Below, piece by piece: positions 46,945 through 58,904 of a stretch of 64,000 nt of DNA (its first letter is position 1; each line of letters starts with the position of its first letter). The notes beneath the pieces are model-generated. The model searched no databases. It saw nothing but the letters and a program-made list of their open reading frames with translations, and had not been told where the DNA came from. Both the position numbers and the translations under genes were made by a program. Source of the DNA: Edaphochlamys debaryana (Eukaryota; Chlorophyta; Chlorophyceae; Chlamydomonadales); the NCBI GenBank assembly GCA_016858145.1, contig JAEHOE010000004.1:1922001-1986000 (forward strand). The letters run 5' to 3'.

Positions 46945-49900
46945 ATGCAGAGAAGCGCAAACGTGGATCACAGAGCACTGCTAGAGGTTGATGAGGACCC
47001 CCAGGAAGAGCAGATGGACGCTGCGGCCCAGTGGGACCCCACTGCCCCCAACAGCTCCGCGTCGACGCCTCAGCTAGAGCGATCAGCAGCAACGCCGCGG
47101 CAGCAAGCAAGGCAGCTGGGGAAACGGCCCTTCCTGAGCAGGAGGGACCGCATCGCCGAGGAGCCGGTCCCCATCCCAGCCCCGACCGAGCTGACATGGC
47201 CCAACTCGATTGGGGACCACTTCCTCGTCGTCGTCATCAAGAGTGCTTCGGGCCTGGAGGAGCGCGCTCTGGCGAGCACGGACCCGTAGGTTCGCGCAAG
47301 GCACTCGCGAGGCCCGCGCACCGGCCAGCTAGGCACCCCAGCCAGAAACGTGCGCTTGTGCTTGAGCGCTTCCAAGCGTGCCCTTCCGTGCGTGTGAGTA
47401 AACCTGTCGATCAACGCCGCGGATGTGGCCAACATCGTCTGTTGCCCTCCTGCTGCGTGCGGCCCCTTGCAGGCACGTCAAGGTATCGCTCCTTGCTCCG
47501 TGCGTGGGCGCAAAGCCCATGCAGCTGGCGACCCAGAGCACGAGCTACCTCGACCGCACCACCAACCCCCTGTGGGAGCAGTCGTGAGTGCCGCCTCTTG
47601 CCGCAGCACCTCCCCGTCCTGCTGCCTCTGTCAGCGCACGGCTGCCCTGCCCTGACCTTGCATAGCCATAAACGAGCACCTACGCCCGCAACATCCCGCT
47701 CGTCCCTCTGCAGGCTGCCGCTCCCGCTCGACACGTGCAACTCGGGGTCGATCCTCCAGCTGGAGGTCCTCGACCGGGACTTCGCCGCGGGCGTGGCCCG
47801 CGACTACTTCGTCGGTCAGGTAAGCTAGTTCATCATCCAGCTGCCATTCCAGTTGCGGCTCAGGCGGGCCGGCTGATCACGGACCGCAACCCGGCCGCAG
47901 CCAGGGCACCCTGTGTGCTGCGCCCTCTCTGGCCCTTCATCGTCTCCTGCCGACCCAGTACCCACGTTCTCATCTTCTCGCCTTCCAACTCCTGCCCTGT
48001 GCAGATCCAGCTCAACCTCGCGGACGTGCTGGAGGAGCTGCGGCACCAGCCGCAACACTCCAAGCTTTACGCCAGGTACGCCCCGGCGTGATCGTCGCAT
48101 CCAAGCAACTGCCCTCAGTTCACCCCCTCCCAGTGGATGCCAAGAACATGGTCACGGGCCCTCATCCTTAGCACTCCGCATGCACCGCCCGGTTCGCAGG
48201 CAGGACCTGTTCAGCCAGAAGATGGAGCCGGGGCGGCCGGGCGAGCTCACGTATGAGCTGGCAGTGGTGCCCAAGAGCGTGCACCGGGAGGTGAGCGGCG
48301 GCGGCACGAGCAAGGCAGCGGGGGAATGGGTGTCAGGGTGAGCGAAGGGCAGGCGCTGGCGGGCGTGTGACGTAGCATGTGCCCAGTGGAACCTGCGGTT
48401 GACCGTTGACCGTTGCTCCCTAACCGCTGACCGCAGAGGCACTGCATGATGGCGGTCATTCGGGACGCGCCCGACGCCCAGGTACGACATGGGCCGGGTA
48501 GCAGTCGCTGTGGAGGGCCGGATAGGGCACAGTAGGGGTGCGTTTGTGGCTTTGCTTGCTGCACGCGCTCTCACGCACCGCAACCGTGCCCAGTTGTGTC
48601 CTGAGATGCATGGATCGCCCATCTCTGCTTCGCCGCTGTCTCTCCCTCAGGTGCACTCCGAGCTGGGGAGCTACGAGCTGCGGGTGACGGTCCACCGCCT
48701 GAGGGGCCTGCCCAACATCCAGCGCGCGGCCAGCAGCCTGGGCATGGAGACGACGTGAGCCTGGGGTACCGGTTGGGGACAGCGGATTCAGAACTGCACG
48801 GGTCGCGAGCCTCGTCGGTGCCAAGTTGCCCGTCACGGCTGCGTCGTTTTTGGACTTCGAGCGGCGTGTTGACACCGCGGCCCTTCCTCCCTCACTGGTT
48901 GTCACTCCAGGCTGAGCCGCTTCAAGGCGGCCCCCAAGGCGCTGAACGCAATCGTGCACGGCGGGGAGGCGGACCCCAAGGACATGGAGGTGAGGGGGGT
49001 GTGGGCTTTGCTGGGGAATCTTGGGTGTTGGTTCTAGTCGTTACACCGGTGGCTTTGCGGCTCTCCTGGCGATGGGCCGATGGCGTCCTGATGGGAGTGA
49101 ATTCCTTTCCTCGCTCGCCTGCAGTTCACCATCCCGCTCGGCGAGGCGCTCGGGGGCAACCAGCTGAACCGGGCGGACCGGCTAAAGGTGTGTCACGGCT
49201 GAAGGACGCGTGCTTCTCGAGCTGACAGGCGCACCGTCCATGCCGCCCATGCGCGTTGCCCGCCCTGACCCCACGGCCTCCCCTCTGCAGCGGGCGCACC
49301 TGCACCTCACTCTGATGCAGGAGGGCAAGCCCAAGGCCAAAACGCAGGTGGGCCGTCGGTGTACGGGGCTATGACGGGCCTATCCTCGCCGGTTAGGGTC
49401 GCGGTTGAGGTCGAGGAGGGGCAGGGGAGCCAGATGGAGGCACGGGTTCTGCTTTTAGCTGCCAGTTGCCCTATGGCGGGCCGCCCTGACCTGACTGCTC
49501 CGCCCACGACTGCTCTCAACGCAGATCCCCATCTGGACGGTTCCGGCTCTGGCGGATCGGAGCGCAGCGGCCTCGACAAACGGGGGAGCGGGCGGCAGCG
49601 AGGCCCGGCCCTCGACCAGCGCTCCGGCCAACTGGGAGGGCACGCGGCGCTTCACGCGCGTCATGGACAAGGCGGAGAAGTGGGTCGGGGGCGCTGAGGC
49701 GGGGAAGGGCGGAGCACTGAGTGGGGATTGGCGAGGCGGGTCGTGGCCGGGCGGACTGCTGGGTGAGGTGGTGGCAGAGTGGTGCAGATGAGGGGAGGAA
49801 CTGGTGCTTAAGGGGAAAACGCACACCGCTGACGAACTTTACCTCCGTCGTCGCCCCCGCAGGAGCTTCCCCACGCTCCCCACGGTGGACGTGACCCTGC

Positions 49901-52242
49901 AGCTAGTCCGCACGGTGAGGGCGCGGCGCGAGGGGCGGTCCGTTTCGGCTTGCCGACTCCCCGAGGGAGGGTGCTGTGCGCGCGCGTGATTGAGCCATTG
50001 AGCGAGCGGCCGAGCGAGCAGAGCTGCAAAGTGTGGGGCTCTGGCGCGGGCCTCTGGCCAACGCGCAGGGCTCGCGCCCCCTGCTTCCTGGCCCCGGTCC
50101 AAGCTTGCGTCCCCGACATTGGCCCGTCTCCGCAACCCCACAGGCCGCTCCGCCGTCGGCCGACGACGAGCCCAGCCCTCCCGCATGGCCCCTGGACTGG
50201 GACGCAGTGGACGCGGACAAACCGGCGGCGCCGCTGGTGCCGCCCGCGCCGCTCGACCTGCAGCTGCACGGCTTCGGCGTGGCGGCGGGACCGCACAAGT
50301 GCGTGCTGGCACGAGCCGTGACGCGCGGGGGTGATGTGCCGAGGGGCTCACTGGCTGGAGAGGGTGCTCTCCAGCTCGACAGGGCAGGCAGGAACTCTTG
50401 CTGACGCTTTTCCTTGGCCACCTGCTCGTTCCCCCAGGGTGTGCCGGGAGCTCTTCGGCCCCGACGCGACCATTCCGGACACAGTGTCTAAGATGGACGT
50501 GAGTGTGGGGCTGGCCTGAAGGGATGGCGAAGGCCCTTGGAGCAGCGTGGTCACGAGGGAATCAGCCGCCCAGAGCAGCCGGCCGGAGCAGGGGCTGGGG
50601 GCCTGGGCACGGCCTAGCCATGACTAGGAAGGCCCCCTCTGGACTCGTGTCCGCTTCAAGCCTTGCCTCACCGTACATGCCGTTTCCCACCGCAGAAGAT
50701 CGAGGGGATTCAGTACGAGGAGTACAAGGAGGGCGAGAACGGGGCGGCGCAACGCGGCCTAGGTGAGCACTCGGGCTTCGCCAGGGTCGGGGCAGGGTCG
50801 GGTTGGGCCCGGACGTGGGCGCCGGGGTGGGTCGGTGGGTCGGGGCCTGGCCGGAGCCAGGCGTGCCAGCCGTGCGACATTGGGGCGTCCGTCACCGCAC
50901 ACCGCCGCTGTCGCCTCGCCTCCTGTAACCCGAGCCGTGTGCCCCCGTGCTCCCCCGCTGCAGCCTACAACGTGCCTGTGCCGAAGCCGTTCAGGGGCAC
51001 TGCGGAGGTCAAGACCACGCAACGGGTGCGTCCGCACGGGGCATGCGCGTTGCCTGCTCTCAATGGTTGGCCGGGGGTATCCCCTGGGCCATTCCTAAGC
51101 CTTGCCGCCACGAGCTGACTCCTCCTCTTACTTCCCCGTGCGCCTCCCTCTCAACAGATCCTGACCAAGCACGATGGGGGCTTCGTGGTGGAGTGCACTG
51201 CCACCCCCGGCGTGCCCATGTACGAGCCCGGGACGGAGGTCTTCAAGATCAAAGTGCTGGTGGGTCCAGCAGGAAACCCTCGGGGGCAGCAGCAGACCGA
51301 TGGGCTGAAACAGCGCAAGGCGAGGCAATCGCAGCTGTGTATATACACAGTCAGTTGACTGACCGCACCGCCCCGCTTTGGCTTCATCCCGCAGGTGGTG
51401 GGACGCCACGCCGGCCCCAACCAGACCTACATCTCCGCCACGGGCAGGGTAGGCCGAGGGTTCGGAACGGGTTTGCTTAGCTCACTACTCACATGGGGCC
51501 AGCCCGTGGCAGTTGGCAACCTGAAGGAGGGTCGTCGATCCTGCATCTGCACCTGATAAACGGCGCATTCGCAAGCCACAACTTTTCTGGGGGTCTTGAC
51601 ATGCGTTCCTAACGCTGCGGTGCCGCCCGTGGGTTCCCACAGATTGACTGGATCCTGCCCAAGGCCACTTGCTGCGGGTTCCCCATTAAGGGCGCCGTGG
51701 AGAAGGAGGTGCCCAAGGAGAGCAAGAAGTGAGACCCGTGCGGGTTGGGCAGGAGGGCTGTGCGGGGGCGGGGCGGGGCAGCAGCCATCGTATCAATCAC
51801 CCTGTAACCCAGGAAAAGGGCTCGTAGACAATCCAGCGTGGGCCTGCCTGACCTTTCGTATATTGTGCCGTGCTCGTGCAGGGTGTACAGCCGCATTGAG
51901 GACGAGCTGACTAAGAAGTACGGTGCCTGCAAGATTGCGGCGCCGCCGATGCCCGTGGTCGCCAAGGCCCAGGCGAACGGCAAGGCGGCCGACGCGAACG
52001 CCACGGTCGACCCCAACAAGAAGGCCGAGGCCGCCAGCGTCAGCGCGGGCAGCCGGCTACGGGCCTTGCTGCCCTGGATTCTGGTGGCGGTGGCGGTGCT
52101 CCTCATGCTGTTCGCGCTGGTGCACGGCCGGGCGGCGGCGGCGCGCGAGGCGGCGGCGGCTCTGGACTGCGAGAAACGGGCGGCCATGGAGGCGGCGACG
52201 GTGGGCGCGACGGCGGCGCTGAGGGGCGAGGGCGAGCTCTGA
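46945..52242 (+). CDS. C2 and VASt domain protein with C-terminal membrane anchor
   Basis: Twenty exons in phase: 46945-47285, 47473-47583, 47714-47819, 48005-48075, 48200-48290, 48437-48481, 48651-48754, 48911-48989, 49125-49187, 49291-49347, 49525-49679, 49863-49914, 50144-50298, 50438-50498, 50696-50762, 50964-51025, 51158-51259, 51395-51448, 51643-51728, 51882-52242; 740 residues. The N-terminal third has a C2 domain (STDPHVKVSL, TTNPLWEQSLPL, LQLEVLDRDF), probably Ca2+/phospholipid-binding. A second, poorer C2-like segment is possible at 48651-49347. Residues about 470-640 fit a VASt (StAR-like lipid-transfer) domain: LFGPDATIPDTVSKM, YNVPVPKPFRGTAEV, VVECTATPGVPMYEPGTEVF. A single hydrophobic helix (LLPWILVAVAVLLMLFALV) lies near the end. 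Related plant and fungal VASt proteins sit at ER-plasma membrane contacts and move sterols. I saw no GRAM domain. Confidence 0.82.
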
Positions 52243-53612
52243 GCGCCGCTGGAGCAGGAGGGAGCGGGGCGGAGGTGGCAAGCGGGAAAAGAGTGGTTCT
52301 GAATCCGGGTGTGGCGGAGGGGCTGGTGGTTGGCTGCAGTGGAGACAGCAGCTGGGGTCAATGAACCGGGCATTCGAGATAGGTTGAGTTCGCAGCGCAA
52401 GAGTGGTTCGGGACCAATGCTTGCTTACCTTGGGAGTCGCTTTGAGTGGGTAGACGAGCCTTGTGGGCTTGAGGCCTTGAGTCTCAGGACGTTCCGGAGC
52501 AGGGCTGCGGTAAGGCTAATCGAAGCGGGTTTCGCTTGGCTATGAGGGCCCAGGAAGGGGTGCTTCGTAGCGGGGGTGATTAGCTATGCCTGTGCGAGGA
52601 GAGCGCAGAGAGTCAAAGGAATGGCAAGCATGCAACGTCGCTTTGATGAGTACAGGCTGCAGCTGTGTGTGGCGTTGCTTTACGGGCGACTTCTTGGTCA
52701 GGGCAGGGGGTACTGTGCATTAAGGAAGGTGGGCAGTTGTGAAGGCTTACGTCGGGCAGGATGCAGGCGCACCTCTCGTGTGAGGGGGAGGTGCTGAAGT
52801 GAGGGCGCGTGGCTGCCGTGGCCGTGATGAGTTTTGAAACCGTGCCCCGCGATCAGGAGCGGGCTGACGTTCAGTTTGAAGTGGTGTGGAGCGGCAACGC
52901 GGGCAACCCGGCAAAGGGAATGTCGGGAACGGATAGGACCTCAAGCGACGATGGGCATTTGATCTCTTGATCTATGCTGAACCTATGGATTGCGAATTTG
53001 CGATCTTTGTGGTGTTCGATGGCGCCATGGTACGACGACATGCAGAGCGTACAGGCACTCATGATACACCGAGCAATCTAATGCCTTCATCGGCTTCATG
53101 TCAAGCTCCACGCATGCCGCGAGTACGCTTCCTGTGCCAGCGCTTCATGGTTGCCTCAGATACGGTGCACCCGTCACAGCCAAGCCTAGCTTAACGGCAG
53201 CAGTACGGAATGGGCCCTTCCACTACGGCCACTACCACAACGGAACCCCTCAACCGCCGCCGTCCCGTGCAACCGTGGTGCAGTATGAAGTTGTCGCACC
53301 CGTCTGAGCAGTTCACAGTCATAGAGGTCGACCGCCATCAGCACGGCACCGATACATACCGATACATGGCCCCCCAGTTCCCTCTAACCACAGTGCTACC
53401 CCGCACCCCGGAGCCAAGGCCGCAGTGCTTCCCTCCATGTAGCGCCCCCTGCCAGCCGCTTCTGCAGCGGTCTTAGCGTCATTCTACCTAGACCCTGCGG
53501 ACAGTGTTCTATCCCCTGTCCATTGCATACTGGGCCTGAAGCGGCGGCGGTAAGCCGATCAGCACAGAGGGACGCGCTGCCGCTGATGCCAGTGGCACTG
53601 AAGCAACGTCAC
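52243..53612. other. Intergenic, between convergent C2/VASt and IRG-like genes
   Basis: Holds the 3' UTRs of both convergent genes. No supported coding exon and no obvious TGTAA for either gene. The central part (52960-53200) is less GC-rich. Confidence 0.45.
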
Positions 53613-56600
53613 CTAACTCCCCTTGCCGATCAGCCCCACCGCTTGGTAGCACCTGAGCCCCTCGGGCGCCACCTGGAGGAGGAGGCCCGGGCCCTCGCCC
53701 GCAGCCGCGCGGAACCGCGCGCCGCCCAGCGGCCCACCGTCCGGGCCCAGGGCAGGCCCCACCAGCTCGGCCAGGACCGGCGGGGCCCAGGCGAGCCCGT
53801 CCAACCGCACACTGCAGCCGTCGCCAGCTTGTTGATCACTGCCTCTGGTTGCGCCGGAGGCGCCTGCCCCGCGCCCGCCCGACGCGCTCTGCCTGGCTTC
53901 CGCCGCGAGGAGGAGGTCGGCCGCGGACGCCAGGGCATCGAGGCCAGCGCCCCCATGCCGCCCCCGCCAGCTGTCTCCATTCGCCGTCCGCGGGTAGGCT
54001 CCTGCGCTATCGTCGGCGTCCGTCTCCGCTGGCCCCGGCCCGCCGGGCGCTTGCAGGAACCCGTCTGTGGCGAGCGCCTGGAGAATGGCTGACACGAAGC
54101 GCTCCTCCTCCAGCACCATCTGCACCCCCAGCGCGCCCTCGCCCGCGGAGTGCATGGACTGCGCGCTGAGAACGAAGATGTCCTCGGGCGCCAGGGGGAA
54201 GCCGCCGGGCGTGATTTGCTTCGCTGCCCGAATTGTCGCCTCTCGCAACCGAGAGACGGCCAGCTCGGGGCTGAGCCCAGGCTCCGCACGGCACCTTGTA
54301 TGGGGCAGAAGCGGCAGGGTCAGCCATGGTCCCGATAACAACACGTGAGTCAGGCAGTCGTCATCACTCATCCGCATCTCCCCTATCTGGGCCCTCGTCC
54401 CACCCTGCTCACATGTCAACCAGGAGGCTGTCGCCCTTGACGACGACCACGGCGAGCCGTTGAGCCGCGCGAGTGGTCTTGAGCGCGTGCAGCAGGGTGC
54501 CATGCAGGGCCTCGAAGACCCGGTCGACCACCACCACCTGGGGCGGGCGAGCGGGCGAAAAGGGGAAGGGGGAAGCAGCGTGTGTGTTTCGTGCCCTCTG
54601 AGAACCCGGTCGACCACCACCAACTGAAGATGACGTGGGGGAACGGCGGTCGCGGGCGGCGAGAGAGGGGTAAACCGGCATGGACGCGCACGGAGAAGGA
54701 GGGCAGTTCCTGCACTGCTACACCCCAAGCACGCCAAGATGCACGCTGGCTGCAGACACAAGCCCCCACCGCAGTACACACTGCCGTACAAGCACTGCTG
54801 CCGTACAGCGCACCTGCATCTTGACGCCGCCGAGGTGCTTCTGCTCCACATGGGGGACGGTGTTGCCGCTGCTGGGCGCTGGGCAGTCCCACAGCGTCAC
54901 AGGAGTGCCGGGCACATCGCACGCAGTCATCAGCCACTCCGGGCCCGGGACCGCCGCCGCTCCGGGAACCTCCGTCGGAAGCGTGGACGCTGCATGCACC
55001 GGGCACGTAGCACATTCAGCGAGGCGGCAGCAGAAGGGGGACGTCAGTGCTATGCGTTCCCAAACAATTGAAAAGCACGCAGGCCAGGGCCCGGAGCAAC
55101 AGCGGTCGAGGTAAGGCCATGCCCGCTCGCCACCCGGCACGGACGCTCCACCATAGGTCACACCATTCGAGCCCGCCTGACCCCAGGCCCACGGCCCTAG
55201 GCCAAAAGCATGCAACCGCACCTGCCACCAACCCCACCTCGACCCCCAAAGCCTCGCCACAGAGCTCCTCACCTGGGAGGCCCGCTAGGCGGGACATGTG
55301 GGGCGCAGGCCGCGGATGGGACTGGTCTTGCCGCTGCCCGCGGGTCCCACCACCGCAATGTTGTAGCGGTGCGGCCTGCCCATGGCGCAGCTGACGGCGG
55401 AGCGCATGTGGGCTACCGAGGGCGTGTGGCCTCGGCGCAAGGTGGCCAAGGCGTCTGGGCCGGCCTGGGGAGGCGGACAGCACGTACAGACCGCGCGTGG
55501 CTTCTCAGTGTGTTCTGGGCGAGACGCACGAGACACAGTGGCGTCGTCTGTGGCTGTGGCTACTGGCTAGCTGTGATGACGTATGGATCAAGCACTGCGC
55601 AGGCCCGCTCACCAGAGCCCTACGGTCTGGGGCCTTGGTCTCTGGCACCCCTCCGGATGGGTGGCCGTCCGGGCGTCCGAGTTGGTCCAATAGGGCCTGC
55701 AGAGTTAACGAAGCTGGCAAGGCTCAGGCGGCGGCTGCGGTCAGGGCGCGCAGCATGGTGGCATGCGCTCCTAGCTATTTACGTACGAAGCACCGGCATG
55801 AGGACCAGCTAGCCCCTGCATCTATCTGGCATGAGGTTAGGATGGTACGTGGGCCTTGGCCCAAGGCAGGAGACTCTGCAAAGCGTGTGCGCACCTTCCA
55901 CCGCCGCAGCTCCTCCTGCAGGTCCACCAGGGCCCGCTGTCGGTCGATGGCAGGAACGCTGAGCTCCTCGATGTGATCCTGTGCGTCAAATGAAGACGGG
56001 AACAAAGACACTGGGCGATGGAGTTTCCCTGCCGCATGGCTTGACCAGCTGGACCTGAGACAGGGCCTGGCATTGACTGCAGCGCTTGCTTGCGTACCGG
56101 TACTTACGTTGTTGGCCCCGCCCCGATCTCACCTCCATTTCCGCCAGCTCGCCGCGCAGCTCCTCCTCTCGCTCCTGCGTGGGGAGCATCCGGGCAGTGG
56201 CCACCAAACCTCAACAGCATGGCAAAACGCCGCGGCAGATTCACACAGCCGAGACGAAACTTTCCACGAGTCTCCACGGCCCCTCTCGTAGACCCCTCTA
56301 GGCCGCCGACATGAGATCCGTGTGTACGCAACAGTGAAGTAGGGACAGACCCACCCTCTCTTCCGCCAGCTGGGCTGCCAGGAAAGCGATGGTTGCCGTG
56401 GGGTCCTCCTGCAGTGATGGCAGGCAGCGGGGGGAGGGCCTGGGTCGCAACGCACGTGCAGGCCCCTGGCCAGGCCTTCACCCGCTGGCACCGCGCATAG
56501 GGCCCCTCGCTGCAGACCCGTTTCGTACCGGCCGTACCGTGCTGCCGTACTGCTGGCGCTAGTCGCCCATCAGCACCAGCACGTGACCCACCTGCCCGCT

Positions 56601-58904
56601 CTCCATGTCTGCCATGTCGGCATCGACGTCGCCGCCAGCGCCTTCGGGAGCAGCGGCCGCCGCCGCGGCCGCTTCGGACTGGAACGGTCCGGCCGGTGCA
56701 CCCCTGGTACTGCGTACCCCTGGTACTGCTGGTGTGAAAGCAACGACGCACAGAAGAGGCCAGGGTCTTGGGAAGCAGAGGAACGAGAGTGCCGCCGGTG
56801 CTGATGTCATAAGCAACGATGCACCAAAGAGGCCAAGCGGCCTTAGGAAGCGGAGGTGAGTGCGTCCCAGCAACATGTCTTGCTGCAAGCCCATAGCCGC
56901 ACCTGCACAAGCCCGCTGCCCCTGGCGTCCTTCCCGCCCACGCGCACACGCCCACCTCCGTCGGTGGCCAGGTCCTGGATGTCCTCGGCGCCCTGCCCTC
57001 CGTAGGGGGACGTCAGGTAAACATCCATTCGCTTGCGCTTGCGCCGCCCGTCGCCCTGCGTCAGGTTGGCACGGCGGGACATGTATGGGCCAAGACCTTG
57101 CGGACTCGCCTGTCGAAGCGACCCGGCCTGAACTCGGCCCTCCTCTTCGCCTTCACCCTTCTCCTGAATCGAGGCCGGTGGTAGCTGGTAACTTCCTAGC
57201 CTCACCGTCGGGGGCTGCGCGCATACAGGCACGCCGTACTCTCGGAGGGCCTCCTGTAGGCGCGCTAAGAAGGGGTGGATCGTCTTGGCAGTGAGGGGGT
57301 CGGCGGGGGGCGCGGGGCAGGCGTTGCCCAGGCGTACCGCCACCGCCTGCGCAACAGCTTCCCTCAGCTTCTCGCGGGGCACGTCCACCCCCAGTGCGAA
57401 CTTGATGCGTAGCAGGTGCGAATACCACATGCTGCGGGACTGCTTCTGCGGGTGAGAAGGTGGGTGGGAGGGGCAGGCAGGGGCGCATGCCCGGGCAAGA
57501 GAGGAGCAGGGCGTGGAGGGCAGTGACGCCGGGCATGGGAAAAGGCGAACAATGACAGAAGGACGAAGGTACGGCATTCCGTGGGGAACACATCAACAGC
57601 GCAACTTTTTACGGTACGGATAAACCCGGGAAGTCCGGCCTCCGCACAATGAGCACCGCCCCCACCGGCCCGCACGCACCTTGAGGCAGCTCCAGCACCG
57701 GTACTCATCCCTCTCCCGGCTCGCGAACCGAAGCAGGCCAGCCGCCACCGTTTGAGGCGTTGGAGGATCTGCTGACGGACCAGTGTGTCACACAGGCCAT
57801 TCGGATACTCATGACACAGATTGTCAACAAGCGTGCACGTTCCTGCACGTTCCAGAAGACCACTAGCAATTTGCTCCCCATCCATTGCTAAGTACGCGCG
57901 ACCCAGCGTCCCCCTCACCCCCAACCAGGTCGCCGGAGGGCTCCTGCGGGAGCTCCGCCGCCTCTTCCGTCGCTGGGCTGACAAACTCGGACTGATGCAA
58001 CTCGCCCTCCTCTTCGGCACCCGTTGGCGGTGCCCGCCCCTGCCAGTGCAGCGCCGGGCAGCGCGGGTGGAGAAGAGGGGCAGGGCGGCAGGTTGGGCGT
58101 CATCCCTCCATAGATCAGGACGGGTTTTGACTGGACCAGGGCCAGGCGCCTTACCGGTAGGAGTCGCGATCCCCTCAGAGGCCGCACGTTTCTGACTCCC
58201 AACCCTGCCCAGGCAAGGTCCACGCGCCTCACCGGTAGGAGGCGCAAGGCACACATTGGCTTGTTGTTGGTCCGCAGGAGGCCCTTCAGATGGTCCACGC
58301 TGTTGGGGTTGAGCCCCGAGAGCACCATCTCAACAGACAGGCGCTCCGCTGCCTCCTCCACCGCCCCAGGCTTGAGTTTGCCCCTCCACCCGAGGTGGTG
58401 GAAGGCCAAGCGCCGAAAGTGGTCATACCACTGGGAGTGGCAGAGTACCTGAAGTGGGGAGTTGGGGCGGAAGCCTGGCGTTTTGCACGTGACGAGGCGA
58501 TAGGTATAATGAGGTACTCATTACGACCGCCGAGTCCCCTCGCTTGCCCCCACGCACCCTCGCGCAGGCCCAGCACTGGCCCTTCTGCGGCCTGCGCGGT
58601 GCTGTGGGGAAGCGCGCGGGCTCCAACTCGGCAGAGGGTCCTGGGGGGCACACGGAGGGGGCACACCGAGGGTGAGAGGTAACGGCGCCATCCCTGAGAA
58701 CGATGCGTGCATTAGCTGTACGCATAAACACGATAGCGGTGGGCACTTCACAACCCCACCTGCCGCGCCGGTGACTGGACTGGCCGCCCTCGCTGCCGCC
58801 CCTGCCAGTGACAAGGCGTGGGCCACGGCCGCCGCGCTGAGCGGTTGCTGGGACAGGGCGCGCTCTGCCTCCGGCGCATCCCCTTCCTCGCTGCCAGCGT
58901 CCAT
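53613..58904 (-). CDS. IRG-like (immunity-related GTPase-like) protein with duplicated CWxC module; probable frameshift
   Basis: Exons (minus): 58760-58904, 58558-58640, 58233-58448, 57919-58039, 57680-57768, 56903-57445, about 56589-56720, about 56352-56406, about 56132-56176, 55895-55978, 55273-55464, 54814-54989, 54413-54537, 53613-54294. The N-terminal half has two similar modules, QCWACAR..SQWYDHFRRLAF and YRCWSCLK..SMWYSHLLRIKF, possibly zinc-binding. A coiled-coil stretch follows (EREEELRGELAEME, RQRALVDLQEELRRWK). The GTPase part shows RYNIAVVGPAGSGKTS (P-loop), VTLWDCPAPSSGN (switch II position), VVVVDRVFEALHGTLL, VVVVKGDSLLVDM (KxD) and EDIFVLSAQS, an order that recalls IRG/p47 GTPases. 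A TAG (55285-55287) lies in the P-loop frame 12 nt before the donor, while the next exon's phase fits the neighbouring frame. So there is a 1-nt shift, real or from sequencing. The exon at about 56589 has an unresolved start. Confidence 0.68.
54519..54626. repeat. Tandem duplication of an exon start and its acceptor (IRG-like gene)
   Basis: The 22-nt word at 54519-54540, covering the acceptor and start of exon 54413-54537, recurs at 54605-54626 with one mismatch, and flanking bases are also alike. The copy in the intron could act as a decoy acceptor. Period about 86 nt. Confidence 0.75.
56737..56834. repeat. Intronic tandem duplication, about 74-nt period
   Basis: AAGCAACGACGCACAGAAGA (near 56738) and AAGCAACGATGCACCAAAGA (near 56811) begin two diverged copies that continue through GAGGCC and GGAAGC. 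They lie in the intron between exon 56903-57445 and the next exon of the IRG-like gene. Confidence 0.7.
58141..58246. repeat. Tandem duplication containing a splice donor, about 78-nt period
   Basis: The word ACCGGTAGGAG with similar flanks occurs at 58153-58163 and 58231-58241. The second copy contains the real donor of exon 58233-58448; the first lies in the following intron and also contains a donor-like sequence. Confidence 0.65.

Noticed and set aside
54598..54851. Extra exon of the IRG-like gene reading LVVVDRVLRG
   Set aside because: It is the diverged duplicate of the true exon start at 54537. Using it would break the frame into the conserved KGDSLLVDM segment.
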